A stretch of 64,000 nucleotides of DNA from Xestospongia bergquistia (taxonomy: Eukaryota > Porifera > Demospongiae > Haplosclerida > Petrosiidae). Below the pieces are notes generated by a model. It had not been told where the DNA came from, did no database searches, and saw only the letters and a program-made list of their open reading frames with translations. The first letter of the stretch is position 1, and each line of letters opens with the position of its first letter. A program made the translations under genes and the position numbers. Below, piece by piece: positions 9,085 to 21,051 of this stretch. The stretch spans positions 3,271,001 through 3,335,000 of the forward strand of contig OZ014411.1 in NCBI GenBank assembly GCA_963965975.1. Reading direction: 5' to 3'.

Positions 9085-10888
9085 ATGTCAGTAAGACTCT
9101 TGGTTTTAATTTTTGTTCTTCCATCAGTCACTTATTCTGAAAAGTGTATTGGTTCTTTCAAAGAACTAGAGGAGTCATTACTATCTAGTGATGAGAACAT
9201 GCTAAATTTAGTGCATGCATTTTATCCAGCAAATCAACATCCAGCATTAATAGTGGAAGTGACTTATGTAGTTGAGGAAAATGACAGTATATCAATTAAC
9301 GACACATCTGTCTATGTTTATCGTTGGTTCTCCTCTCAAGTTCTCATATATTCGTATCCACAGTTTCTTCAAGCTTTATCACTAAGGACCTACTCAGATG
9401 TCATATATTATGCAAATATTATTGTTGACCATTTTGTCAACACATAAATGGTATAGAGAAGATTAGACTTTTGAATGATGCCACTATATGGGTTAGTCAT
9501 TTTAAAATGAATGCTATCATTAACAAATAATTTTATGTATGTATGTGTGTATTCCTCGTGGATTTATGGGATGGGCTATGAAATTTTATTATTAGATGTA
9601 CATGTATATAAATTATACATTTTATACATCATAGATATTATATATACATAATATAATTATAAGAAATTAGCTGAAGAATTTCAATTATTTATAATTATAT
9701 AAATATATTTTATTTGCTCTATTATGTTTAAACATTATTTTAAACTTGCAGCTGAAACTATACACTACTCATCGACTGTCTGTCATAGATCATGGAGCTG
9801 ATTCATCACTACAAGGATATTCTTCCTACAAAAAAAACTTAGAAACAAATGATTTTGCAGTATTTGAAGAGGAAGGAAAGTACAAAGTTCATAACTACAC
9901 AATGCCAGTTGCACTAATCAGTCTACTTGTTGCTTGTGTAATGATCATATCATCAAAGCTAGATAGTAGCTATGAGTTACTGCATATGAGATCTAAAAAG
10001 AGCAATAAAGATGAGTTTCAAAGATTTCGATTTAAAAGCTTATTTTGGGCAGTTATATCAACTTTAGTTTTAGTTATCATGATGGTATTTGTCTTGGATG
10101 TCTATGAAATTTCCAGGTTTGGGACATCTTGGAATTCTACTTCAATTACTATATATTATTTAATAATTGTTGGTCTTGTCTTGTCTCTTTTTGTGTGTGG
10201 AGTCATTTCAATAATAATTGTTGTACGAGCAAAAAATAGAGGCAAACTTATTTCTATTCCAATGATCTTACTCTGTAGACAACATCAGTCCTTTAATCAT
10301 AGTCAAGGAAAGGCTATATTATTTTACCAATTCATAGGATCTTTTACTATACTTCTTGCAAGTGTGGCAGTCTCTATTCATGGTACTGGTATTGTCATTG
10401 CAGCTTTAGCTAATCCACTACAAGTTTTCTCAACAGTTTCTACAGTTGTTGTAGCTATATTTTACTGCACATATGCTTTTGCAGACATATATGATCATTA
10501 TGAAGATATGTATAATGCAACACCATTGTCTAATTACAGAAAGAATAAAAGTCCATTATTTCTCATTTTCCGTGGACTAACTCATGTTCTTGTTCTTGTC
10601 TTCTTTTGTCTCTTTTCATATACATATTTAACAGCTGTTATTTTTATTGGTGGTGACAACAGTGGTGTCGTTAGCTCTATTGCTAAAGTTTTACCTATAT
10701 TATTGCTTACATTTTTTACTTGGCTCTCAAAACATGAGCTTCAAAAGTTTGTTAAATTTGAATCATCAAGCAATAGTATTGATACAACTGTAAACTCAAG
10801 TTTTGAGACACTAGAAATGACAGAAGAAAGAGAACATCAAAGTTTTGAAGATAATAGTAAGATAATAATTGAAGTTTCCAATGTTTAA
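9085..10888 (+). CDS. SP-7TM family copy B (two coding exons, one frameshift)
   Basis: Exon 1 (9085-9491) starts MSVRLLVLIFVLPSVTYS, a signal peptide, then codes an ectodomain with EKCIGSFKELEESLL and several N-glycosylation sites. It ends ACT ATA TGG|GTTAGT. Exon 2 (9752-10888) follows an acceptor TTGCAG and begins LKLYTTHRLSV in phase 0. It codes about seven hydrophobic segments separated by loops such as SKKSNKDE and YDHYEDMYN, then a polar C-tail. Compared with copy E, one C is missing near 9429 (GACCATTTTG versus GACCCATTTTG), so exon 1 shifts to a stop at 9445-9447 and the ectodomain's second Cys is lost. This is either a pseudogene or a consensus error. No known receptor motif is recognised and the function is unknown. 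Confidence 0.8.
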
Positions 10889-11242
10889 TTTAACATAAAC
10901 CAACTTGTTTGTATATAAGTATATAAATGTATTATGTCTTCAACTCAATATTTTTGCCCAACAGTGCTAAAATGTTTCTGCTGCTTCAAACAAATTTTCT
11001 ATGTTTCTTGTTATGTTTTCGTAAATTTATAAAATAGCATATTCTAACATAATGGTAACTTTATAAAATACATAATAAAAATACAAATAATATAATTATA
11101 GGGTACAAACTTTAAATAACTGTGCTTATAATCATGCATGTATACAAAGTTCAGACATTGTACTAGCTATATGTATGTACAATGTAGTTGTATGGCTCAT
11201 AAAAGTCACTATGAAAAGTACATAACATAATATGTATGAATT
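10889..11242. repeat. 3' flank of copy B
   Basis: Colinear with 119-644 and 42924-43291. No gene is seen. It ends at the stop codon of the convergent beta-helix relic. Confidence 0.65.
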
Positions 11243-11472
11243 CTACATATCAATAAAAAAACAAAAACTCTCTTTTCTTAACCACATGTGGTGGAGAAAA
11301 CAATTCAACTGATTTATCACCTGTTGTCTCTTCATGAAGAGGTTGATGTTTAGTTGGACATGATATTATCTTCAGATGACATTTTGTCTTGATAACAAGT
11401 ATACATGAATAAATATTATTCCTATAAATGAAGCCAAAGAAATAGACACTATGTTAACAGTAGATATGATTT
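11243..11472 (-). pseudogene. Beta-helix membrane gene relic, 3' tail (block 1)
   Basis: The minus strand matches 43292-43530 of the intact gene: stop at 11243-11245, the hydrophilic C-tail (CPTKHQPL-like) and the start of the last membrane helix. At 11472 it switches abruptly to sequence equivalent to 48332, inside a Tc1 relic. The whole gene body, about 4.8 kb, has therefore been deleted in this block. Confidence 0.75.
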
Positions 11473-11905
11473 ACTGGTAGCCATGGCATTATTTTTTCCA
11501 CCTTCTATATATTATTGAAAGAAGTGTTGTCAGTTTATATATAATTTCTCTAATACTAAACAATTATCTTTTTATATTGAAGACAATTTGGGTTGTTTTG
11601 GTTGTTGTTCATCTGTTACAGACTTATTGCTTTTTAATTTCAGATGATGTTATTTAGTACTCTTTGGTAGTTTTACCTGTTTTGATATAGCTCTATGTGA
11701 TGGTTTAAGTTGGTGTAAAGCTATAATTTGATCTCTCTTGAACTCATTGACGGATTTTCCCCTGCAGGTCAATGACCTTAAAGATATTTTTGATATACAT
11801 AACTGAGCAAATTTAATATATTCTGTTAAGTGTTGTACATTGTCTAAGTATATTTAAGTATTGTTTTGGATGATAAATACTTGAGTGTCTGAACTTTTTT
11901 GAACT
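11473..11905 (-). mobile_element. Tc1/mariner relic, truncated by the block-1 deletion
   Basis: Minus-strand translation near 11690-11750 gives RDQIIALHQLK and RAISKQVKLPKST, a helix-turn-helix of Tc1/mariner transposases. A decayed terminal repeat (GTGTCTGAACTTTTTTGAAC) lies at about 11890-11910. It is colinear with 48332-48708, where more of the element survives. Confidence 0.6.
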
Positions 11906-12372
11906 CCATTGAATAAAATACCAACTCATGATTTATAAAGAATATTTCTCAATGGTCATGTGCTATATATTTTATGGAAAGATAGCAACAGGTTACATAT
12001 ATAAGATAAGTTATATGAGAGATGGATCAACAATCACTGCACTGGCCTAGGTAATGATATTAATAAAAATATCAATCAATTGTGCATTTAAAGTCACTTC
12101 TAAAGCAAATATTTAAAGCAATTGGTTGCTTTAGATTATTCCTAAACATACAATTTATAACTGTGCGCGGACTGTCTATAAAACTTTGACGCAAATAACA
12201 GATCTAACACGATGCAGTTAATTGCCTCTAAGATAAATGACAAGGAAAGAGGCTGAATGCAACTAAACACAATTGCATGATCTACTTGTATGGATAAATA
12301 CAAACGTATTGTCTAGTAATAATATCTACAGACAAACAAAGAAATTGTATAAAAATAGACAAGTATACTCAC
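11906..12372. other. Former intron of the beta-helix gene
   Basis: Colinear with 48709-49153, the intron between the tiny first coding exon and the large exon of the intact gene. No gene is seen. Confidence 0.55.
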
Positions 12373-12387
12373 CAAAATAATGTTCAT
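12373..12387 (-). pseudogene. Orphan first coding exon of the beta-helix gene
   Basis: On the minus strand ATG AAC ATT ATT TTG is followed by the donor GTGAGTATAC, exactly as at 49154-49168 of the intact copy. The downstream exon it should join is deleted, so only the leader exon (MNIIL, with an in-frame upstream MLC) remains. Any surviving promoter would lie to the right of it. Confidence 0.6.
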
Positions 12388-14324
12388 ACACAACATCAAT
12401 TCATTGAAAGACACGTCGTGCTCGTCAATCAGGAAGACTTGAGAATTAAATTAAACACAAATGGATGTAACTTCAAGAAAATTATATCTCAAAGAAAACA
12501 TAAATTTCCTTGGCCAAAACATCACTGTCTCAAACAAGTACACACTTAACATATTATATATATATTTATATATTTTGTAAATTATTGAGGTGAAATGAGT
12601 GTTACAGTTGCTGTACAATTTTAGTAGTTAATTCGATAAGTAATAGCCAGTAATTAATACTCAAAGTTCTCTTCTAATAGAGAAAGCCTATCAAGCAACT
12701 TTTGCTTCATTGATTACATGTATTATTACATAAAGACTACTGTATAGACAAAGCCATTCAGTTACTATTATTAAAGACTATTAAATGCTCTCAAGCAAAC
12801 CACACTACAGCTGTCTAATGTCACATAATTTAATAGTTAGTATAATTGTAAATCTTCAAGCCAGATAGTTATGTCAAGGCTGACTACTTGTGTATACAAT
12901 AAAATCATAAAGATTAATATTTTTATTTTTATTGAAATTAAGTTGTTATCTATTATTTATAGTTGAATGCTGCAATCTGTATAGGACTTTCCCTCCAACT
13001 GAGTTTGCCCTTTGATAAAACTATAATGTTTGTTACTGTAACTAATTTAATATCAGTATAATCATTATACATATTATAATATGGTGTTAGCTATATAGCA
13101 ATGAATAACGAGTAATGATATTTTTTGATGAGATGAAGAACTGATGAAATGTGATATAGTGTGATAAGCACAAAAAACGACTATAGAAAAAGATACTAGG
13201 TCAAAAGAATAAGTTGAACTAAAACAAAACAGCACAACATAAGGAACATCTGTTAAAGTTAGAGCTTTCTCATATAAAATACAGCTGTTGTGGGTTTAGG
13301 CATTTCAAACTTCCTGGCTTTTTGTCATTGTCTTAAAATTCTCATCAATTAAGTCAAGTAGTACATCTTTTGTGAGAGAATTTTCTTCTCTGGTATATAT
13401 CTTCTATCAAGACTAGGCACACACCTATAGAGATAATTCACTTAAGAGAGCTCTTCTATCATATCAGTAGCTGATTAAGAGCCACATTCCACTACAGTGA
13501 ATTTTATTTAGTGAGCTAAATAATTGTTATAAACTGAGTAGTTTCAAAGAACTGTGTAAGGACAGTGCCTATAAGTCATTTTACTAAATATTAGAACTTC
13601 CAAATATGGGCATGAGCAAAACTCCTGTGGCTTGTCTGCATGTTGCTTATGAATGGCAACTTATGAATGGCAATTGCATGCTCTTTGTGAGGCAATGGGT
13701 TCCTGGCCATGCTTAATCTTTCCATGCTTCACCAATTCTACTACTTGAACTGACTAACAAGAATTTTTACATATATTAAATCTTTATTATTATGGCTGTA
13801 TTTAAATATAGAAAAGTCATTTAAAAAATAAAATGACTACCAAATGCTAAAATGTAAAAGCATAGATTGGAAACTGAATTAACACTTTCAGTCTAGGTCA
13901 TTGTCATAAAGATGTTTGATTACATTCTATTTTGGAATGTGACTCTTGTATTGTATTAATGGACAATATGTTTCCAGGCAAGAGAGATGAGACACTCCCA
14001 ATCTTGTCTCAAAGGGGAGGGCCTTAATGAAAAGGGCTACCACTTATTCAAAATACTATTAAACTATTAGAAAATTTGGCAATAATAACAGGAAAAGGTA
14101 CATTCAAAGTTATAATATTAAAATATTAAAAGCTAAACTTAAAGTGCAGAAATGATCAGCTTAATATTTGTATATAATCATTTACAAACACAACACTGTG
14201 ACAGATTAGAGGTGCAGCATTGTCCTTGACAAATTATGACTATACTAATAATAGAAAAATACAAACAGAGCAATTGTAGCAGACACAACCAATGATGCCT
14301 CAAAGTGGGAGGGCCTTAATATAA
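12388..14324. repeat. Duplicated intergenic region (block 1)
   Basis: No gene is seen. It is colinear with 49169-50930, but block 1 carries two extra stretches (about 13030-13120 and 13870-14320). It includes a decayed copy of the SP-7TM upstream block at 13590-13780 (CTTCCAAATATGGGCATGAG). A short AT run lies near 12555. Confidence 0.55.
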
Positions 14325-14510
14325 AATGGGATGACATGATGGTGAACAACTATGTGGAGAAGAAATGGTTCCTTCAGATTCATTAGAAGTATACCAAGAT
14401 GATTAAGTAGGTGTTATATTTTTCTTCATAGCTCTCGTTTCCATCACATAGTCATGTCTTTGCTGTTTATATGTAGTTAATTTCTTCATTAAGCCTGCCA
14501 CAAAGCTTAA
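14325..14510 (-). repeat. Recurrent ORF fragment 'X1', copy 2
   Basis: Minus strand is similar to 6080-6310 (TTYKQQRHDY-like segment) with stops. It is part of the duplicated flank. Confidence 0.4.
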
Positions 14511-15018
14511 GTTTTGACTAGCAGTAGCCTGGTATCATCATTTTGTTTTATAGAAATGCCTGCTATTTAAATCCTTACATTTGAGACTTAGTTGTCAACA
14601 GTATATTTGATTCTTAGACTTTACACTTTTTGAGGATTGTTTTGGTTTTAACTTCATCAAATAACACTTCCTTTCTTATAAAGATAAATATCATCTTCAC
14701 TGTGACATTACAGCCATTTCTCTATCTTCTGTCTAGATGAGAGCAACTTTGGACTTCGGAGACTGCAAGGATAATTCTATAGCCGCGTCACTTATCTTTT
14801 TCTGATTAGGTCTTACTTTCTTAATGACATAACTTTCGTAGTTTTAGTTAGCTTTCTATATATACTCTTCCCTATCTAGAGTTCCTAGTACTTCAACAAC
14901 AAGCTCATAATGAAATTGAAAAAAAATAATTGTTATAATTCATACCAAGACTGGATTAAAAGATGTGGATTATTCTTTAACTATAACCTAATGTATTATA
15001 AATCCTATATTCCTTTTT

Positions 15019-15405
15019 CTATAGATAGCATAAATTGATTGTTCTATTATGAAACACAAATGAACAAAAACATCGGTAAAGAATAAACAGAAAGAGAGTC
15101 AACATGAACAATGGAACATTCTCGAAATTAAAATTAAAGTTACACCAATAAAATATTTGAGTAAAATTAACCAGTTCCACCCTTTCATACTTTTGCATTT
15201 CTATCATTACTTTGAGAACAATTCTATCAGGTATCTTTTCCTCAAACAAATGTTCATATTCTCCTCCATAATTCTTATTTTTTCTTTGCAAATGAAGTTC
15301 ATCATCATATGTCATCAAATGTCTAAATTCTTCTTTGATTCTCTTTATAAGTTTGACATTTTTGACATTGACATTTTTTTCTACATTTTGCACTTGAAAT
15401 AACAA
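15019..15405 (-). pseudogene. Recurrent ORF fragment 'X2', best-preserved copy
   Basis: A 128-residue open frame includes IKRIKEEFRHLMTYDDELH, then GGEYEHLFEEKIPDRIVLKV and MQKYERVELVNFTQIFYW. The charged, hydrophilic composition is unlike random AT-rich sequence. Related copies are at 6830-7080, 35340-35600 and 51540-51905, and inverted at 27620-27860 and 60745-60945, most with stops. It is probably one exon of a host gene or transposon protein copied with the SP-7TM flanks. No family is recognised. Confidence 0.4.
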
Positions 15406-17293
15406 CAGTTTGAACAGATGCTACAATTAGGAAATCATCAGACCATCTTGTAGCAATTGGTCTTCTCCTCTCCACGTGGTACCTAAAAAGACACCAGATT
15501 ATTGGCGTCCATGTGGAGACTATCAGGCCCTCAACTATGTAACAATCAGTACTACAGGACTTTGAATTTCTCAGACTAATCAATTTTTACCACAGATTCA
15601 TTCCAAAATGTGCACACATTCTGAAAACACTTATCGATTTACTATCTTCAAACTCTAAAAGTTTGGAATGGACACATACAGCCAATGAATCGTTTCACCT
15701 TATCAAAGATACTCTTGTCAATGTCTCTCTCTTGTTTCTTCGAAAGGTAGATGCTCCACTGAATATCATGACAGATGCTTATGATTCTGCTGTTGGAGCA
15801 GTATTTCAACAATTTGTCGACAACACCTGGCAACATTTTCCTATTTCTCACATAAATTCAAACCAGCTGAAACTCGTTACAGCACCTACAATCGAGAACT
15901 CCTTGCTATTTATTTGTCCATCAAACATTTTCAACATTTTGCTGAAGGACGCAAGTTTCATGTCATTACTGATCACTTACTTATTCTCTATTCTCTAATT
16001 CCAACAGGTACTCCCCCCGTCAAGTCAGACACCTCGACTTCATTTCACAGTTCACCACAGATATCAGACATTTAAATGGCACTGACAACCCAGTAGCTGA
16101 TGCCCTTTCCCGTTTTGACATTCAGGAAGTCAATCAACTTCCTTCCATTTTTGATGCAATGGCTGCCGCTCAAGTAACTGATGTTGAACTACAGATGTTA
16201 CGGTTGTCACCTACCTCCTCTTTGAAACTGAAGCACATACATCCAAGGTACAGATGTCAGTTTAGTTTGCGACAATTCCAGAGATGTGCCATGCCCATAT
16301 GTTTCTCCAAATTTTTGTTATCCAGTATTTGAAAAGCTACATTCTCTATCGCATCCTGGTGTTTGAGCCGCAAAATGACTCATCACTTGACATTACATAT
16401 GGCCGAGCATTAATCCAAATGTCTGAAAATGGACTCGTTGCTCTCTTTCGTGTCAATGCTCAAAGATTCACAAACACACAGTTACTCCACTCTCTACCTT
16501 TGCCACTCCTGATGTTCACTATGATGACATATATATTGATCTACTCGGTCCACTCCCTCCATCAAATTGTTACAGCTACATCCTTACAAGTATTGTTTCA
16601 CTCGTTGGGTAGAAGCCATCCCAATAGTAGACATAACTGCCCAAACTGTCGCTTGTGCTTTTATCAGTTGTTGGATTTCACAATTTGGAACTCTATCAAC
16701 AATCACTACTGACCGTGGAAGTCAATTTGAATCTGGACTTTGGAAACAACTCATGGAATTGCTCAGAACATCTCATATTCATACAATTTCGTATCACCCA
16801 ATTACTAATGGATTAGTTTAAAGATTTCATTGTCAACTCAAAGCAACACTCAAATCACAACTTCACCCTGCTCGTTAGACAAATAGCCTACCTGTGATCA
16901 TGCTTGGAATCAGAACCACACTCAAACAAGACCTCGGATGTAGCCCGGCAGAGTTAGTTTACGGCACCACTCTATGTTTACCAGGTGCATTTTTCACCCG
17001 AACCTTTTTCCCATCCACTATGGACATAATAGATTACATACAGAAACTTAAATCTTCAATGCAGAGACTTCGTGCAGTACCACCTCGTCAAAGTCACAAC
17101 TGACTAGTACATATAGCCTCAGATCTCTTCACGTTGACTCATGTTTTCATTCGATGTCACGCGGTTCGAAAACCACTACAACTACCTTATAAAATGGCCC
17201 TTACAGAGTTATCAACCGTACAAAGAAACACGTCACTGTGGATGTTAATGGTAGACAGGAAATAGTTTCAGTGGATCGTTTAAAACATGTGAG
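15406..17293 (+). mobile_element. Decayed gypsy pol relic (block 1)
   Basis: Fragments in several frames read in pol order. They are an RT piece (WRPCGDYQALN near 15505), RNase H (APLNIMTDAYDSAVGAVFQQ near 15750-15810 and a KHFQHF block near 15920), and integrase ([19 protein letters not shown] near 16530; TTDRGSQFESGLW with a catalytic Asp near 16720; LKATLKSQLHP near 16840). The tail carries VFIRCHAVRKPLQ and SVDRLKH. No LTRs are obvious. Block 2 has the same relic at 51906-53815, so the insertion predates the block duplication. Confidence 0.8.
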
Positions 17294-17515
17294 TTATGTA
17301 GGTACTTCAGAGTAATAATAGACCATATAATGTAACTAATATCATTCGAGCATTAGCCATGTGCTCCTTTGGCCAGTTAAGTAGGTGCTCATTCTTTCAC
17401 CAGTTCATGAAATGGGTTGGGAACTGCATTCATTGTATGAATTACTTCTATTTGGTATTGGACACTAATCAGCTACCACTATATCAATTGGAAAGTTCGT
17501 AGATTCTAGCAAAAG
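17294..17515. other. Possible retrotransposon 3' flank
   Basis: GTGAGTTATGTAGGTACTTC and the following bases also occur inside the MITE family (for example near 7480), but the rest is shared only with 53816-54050. No gene is seen. Confidence 0.4.
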
Positions 17516-17770
17516 TTGATGTATCACACGAACCATCCTGATCAACGCTATCCTGATAGGATAGAATATTTTGCCAAAGTGGATGTCAAAGATAATTATT
17601 GTGTAGTATTGATTCAACATTTTCAATCAACACAGTTTGGGTTGCTTGCGTACGTTTTTATATGGAAGACTCCTGTAAATTATGGTTTGAAGGACAAACA
17701 CGAATTTGGTTCATTTGACTGTCATTTTATCAAGCGGTCATCTATTAAGAGTCGCATTGCTTACTGCTAA
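17516..17770 (+). other. Conserved 84-codon ORF, unrecognised
   Basis: The open frame reads HPDQRYPDRIEYFAKVDV, then FIWKTPVNYGLKDKHEFGSF and DCHFIKRSSIKSRIAYC before the stop. The block-2 copy (54059-54313) is open to the same stop with about a dozen substitutions and no indels in the shared part, unlike the surrounding relics. The shape (basic and aromatic with a terminal SRIAYC) resembles the C-terminal tails of some transposon-borne proteins, but I cannot name it. Confidence 0.4.
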
Positions 17771-18426
17771 ACCAATATGGACTTTGGAGGCCAGTAAAAT
17801 TATTTTATTGTATCTGTATTATTTGATCTAATTTTTTGAACTAAAATTCAGTGTTATTATACTTTGACAACAAATGTTTTTATTGTATCTGTATTATCTA
17901 ATTTCGGAAACTAAAATTCAGTGATATAAATTTTTAAAGTTTAATTCAGTATAGTAATTAAATATAAATGAGCCTCACAAGTATGCCTTTTGTAAGATAT
18001 GAATACCTGGTAAATTCATGTATATGCATTGCACATATGAAGTTTACACACTTCATATACTAATGAAAACTAGCTGTGTCAGTACACTACATGTAAATTA
18101 AATGTAAACCTTAAGTATTATATGTAGTACATAAACTATTGATGGTAAATCTATGTAAATGTTGTGTAAACTTGGAGTTTACATATTTTGTACACTGATG
18201 CTTAATACTGCATTTTGAGCTGTGATAGAATACTTAGGCATTATTTTATAGTTATAATTATGACAAATATTTTTAAACATCTTACAAAAAAATTTTGCCC
18301 CAAATTAACCAAAGTCTATGAGATGACTTTGTGTATTAGATAGTATTTTAACTTTTTACACATGGACCTATTTGCAATTAACTGTAGCAACTACAGCCAG
18401 AATGAAAATGAAAGACTATATATATA
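17771..18426. repeat. Duplicated intergenic region
   Basis: Colinear with 54314-54972. It has an internal repeat of TTTTTATTGTATCTGTATTAT at about 17800 and 17877. The segment 18280-18420 resembles sequence just upstream of the SP-7TM coding exon (ACCAAAGTCTATGAGATGAC, compare 8940), so a decayed upstream fragment lies here. No gene is seen. Confidence 0.55.
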
Positions 18427-18754
18427 TGTTACAGTAAGATTGTCTAAATAGGGATTTTGTGAAATCCCTGAAACTTTCAGGGAATTTGTGAAATCACTAT
18501 TTCACTTAGGGACTTCATAAATTCACTAAAATTTCTAGTGATTTCATGAAATCACTGAAATGAGGCTCTTGTTATTTCACAAAATCACTGAATGTGATAT
18601 ATTGGTAGAAATTCAGCATTGTTTAAGTGTTGTAAGGAAGTTTATTCATAAATATACGATTAGTTTTAATATCTGTACACAATTCTTTATTGCAGATTTT
18701 CATGGACAATCACCACAATGAGACATCTTTGATGAAACAGTAATTCAGCTGGAC

Positions 18755-18962
18755 TTAATACCATAGCTTTGATGACTACTCTGAGGATTTATTGTAGTTC
18801 AGAGCAGTTTATACTTCCTTTAATGTAGTCTTACACAGGGAGAGGTGTCGATAGTTTTTGCAATCAAAGAAATCTATGTAATCATATCATAGCTTTGATG
18901 ACTACTCTGAGGATTTATCATAGTTCAGAGCAGTTAACACTTCCTTTAATGTGTTGTAATTG
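18755..18962 (+). repeat. Tandem ~75-bp repeat upstream of the transposase
   Basis: Two copies (about 18757-18833 and 18884-18960) share ATAGCTTTGATGACTACTCT and CAGAGCAGTT...CACTTCCTTTAATGT. They lie between the terminal repeat and the transposase start, so they may be promoter or transposase-binding sequence. Confidence 0.55.
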
Positions 18963-19038
18963 CAATTTAGCTTAGCCTTCACTATATAAGAGGCAGCTAC
19001 ACAATGCTCATCCACTTTATTCCTGCATTTGAAGCAAA

Positions 19039-20695
19039 ATGGCGCAGCATAATTTTGAGACAAAATTCGAAGAGGCTTTGTTCAAGAAATATTCTCAATG
19101 TGCAAAATATCTCATTCCTAAAGAGGTGTACTACAAGACCTTCCACTACCAAGTCACATCATCAGTACTACATCCTAAAAAAGTATGAGTTACTTCAGTG
19201 TGGTGATGTAGAGAAGCTTATCAAGAAGAGAAAGTCACCAGAAGATCACCCTGTCTACTATGCCACCATAGAAGACACCTATGACATCATCAGTAAAGCT
19301 CACATTGCAACTGGCCATGGTGGTCGTGACAGGATGCTGAAACATCTTAGGCAAAAGTATGCCAACATCACAACAGATGCTGTTGAACTATTCAAGTCCT
19401 ACTGTGTTGTATGTCAAGAGAAGAGGAAACATCCCAAGACTACAGGTGTTGTTGTCAAGCCTATTCTTTCCAGCGAATTCAACTCTCGTGGTCAAGTTGA
19501 TCTTGTTGACATGAAGTCATCCCCACAAAGACAATTCAAGTGGATCATGGTTTACCAGTGTCACCTCACAAAGTTTGTTATCCTGAGGCCCCTGTCTTCC
19601 AAGAGAGCTGCTGAAGTCGCCTTTCAGCTGTTGGATATATTCCTCCTCTTTGGTGCACCAGCTATTCTTCAGAGTGACAATGGCTCAGAATTCACAGCTC
19701 AAGTCATCACAGAGCTCAAAGAGTTGTGGCCGCAGCTCATCATTGTTCATGGCAAGCCCAGACATCCCCAAAGCCAGGGTTCTGGTGAAAGAGCAAACAG
19801 TGACATCAAAGACATTCTGGTGGCTTGGATGAGTGACAACAACACCCAGGACTGGACAGTGAGACTCAAATTTGTTCAGCAACAGAAGAACTGCGCTCAT
19901 CATGCTGGCATCAACAGAACCCCTTACAAAGCCATGTTTGGAGAGGACCCTAAAGTTGGATTGACATCTTCTAGCCTCCCACCTGAAATTCTGGAAAGGC
20001 TTCAATCTGAAGATGACCTTTTAGCACTTTATCAGGCACCATCCTCTGACACCACTGCTGTTCACAACAATAAACTACCTCGGCCACCAGTGAACAACTG
20101 CCACCTTCACCTCCTGCCATCTCCCAGCCTTTTACAAGCTCCCAGACTCCGTCAGTGCAGCATCATCACAATTCTTCTCCATTGAATTCTACACCCCTTG
20201 ACAAGCGACTTGAAGACATCGCCAATCAACGAAAAGAGCATGTGAATCCCAGTTATCACAGGCAGAATGGATGGTCAAGCACTCCCGTATTGACTAAAGG
20301 CAGGTGAAGCTGGAGATAATGCTGCTGTACCCATTCCCATGGTTGACAGAGGGAGAGGTGACCCAAGAAATATCCTAGGAGTTATTGTTGATCGGGATGA
20401 ACATGACATGTATAGAATTGCAGTGAAAGCTGGGATTCTGAGCAAAAAGTATTCCAGGAATCAGTTTGATCTCTGTCCTCAGCAACTCTTGAATGATTCT
20501 GATGTCAACAAAGAATCTACAATCACACTCCGTCAAGCTCTCAAGTCTACAGGTTCTGGCGGACAAGGGTTCTTCCTGTGTGACTGCAGCAAAGGCAAGA
20601 AACTGTGTCAGACAAACAGGTGCAAGTGTTATAAAGCAAAGAGACTTTGTAACAGCAGGTGTCACAGCAGTCTCAGTTGTCATAATAAGAATTGA
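19039..20695 (+). pseudogene. Ginger-like (KRBA2/SCAND3-related) integrase transposase, frameshifted
   Basis: The probable start is ATG 19039 (MAQHNFETKFEEALFKKYSQ). A frameshift near 19155 joins it to the long frame that begins HHQYYILKKYELLQCGDVEK. Then follow an H-H-C-C zinc domain (HIATGHGGRD and YCVVCQEK) and the catalytic core with Asp in QVDLVDM, Asp in LQSDNGSEF and Glu in QGSGERANSD. The core ends with the typical TPYKAMFGE. After about 20185 the frame is lost, with traces in other frames. At 20339-20695 a C-terminal part reads MVDRGRGDPRNILGV and ends in a Cys-rich module (CDCSKGKKLC, NRCKCYKAKRLCNSRCH). The triad is intact but at least three frameshifts disable the gene. Confidence 0.85.
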
Positions 20696-20989
20696 GAATT
20701 ATGTACAGATATTAAAACTAATCATAGCATTTTCAGATTGTTATTTTACCATTGTAATCATTCATGAATAAAGTTCCTTACAACACTTAAACAATGCTGA
20801 ATTTCTACCAATATATCACATTCAGTGATTTTGTGAAATAACAAGAGCCTCATTTCAGTGATTTCATGAAATCACTAGAAATTTTAGTGAATTTATGAAG
20901 TCCCTAAGTGAAATAGTGATTTCGCAAACTCTCTGAAAGTTTCAGGGATTTCACAAAATCCCTATTTAGACAATCTTACTGTAACATAT

Positions 20990-20992
20990 ATA

Positions 20993-21047
<55 letters not shown>
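20990..21047. repeat. (TA)n microsatellite
   Basis: About 45 bp of nearly perfect TA dinucleotides immediately right of the Ginger-like element, which probably inserted into a TA-rich site. Confidence 0.95.

Positions 21048-21051
<4 letters not shown>

Larger units (their letters stand above)
18427..20986 (+). mobile_element. Ginger-like DNA transposon with long terminal inverted repeats
   Basis: The termini are TGTTACAGTAAGATTGTC at 18427 and its complement ending at 20986. Inverted repeats extend about 224 bp (18427-18650 and 20763-20986) with few differences, and contain internal repeats of the type TTTCACAAAATCACTGAA. Both flanks are TATATA, so a short TA-type target duplication cannot be delimited. 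The element contains one integrase-type transposase gene. The duplicate locus in block 2 keeps only a 31-bp piece of the right repeat. Confidence 0.85.

Noticed and set aside
9085-10888. Calling SP-7TM proteins G-protein-coupled receptors
   Set aside because: Seven hydrophobic segments and a signal peptide are not enough. I see no class-specific motif, so only the architecture is reported.
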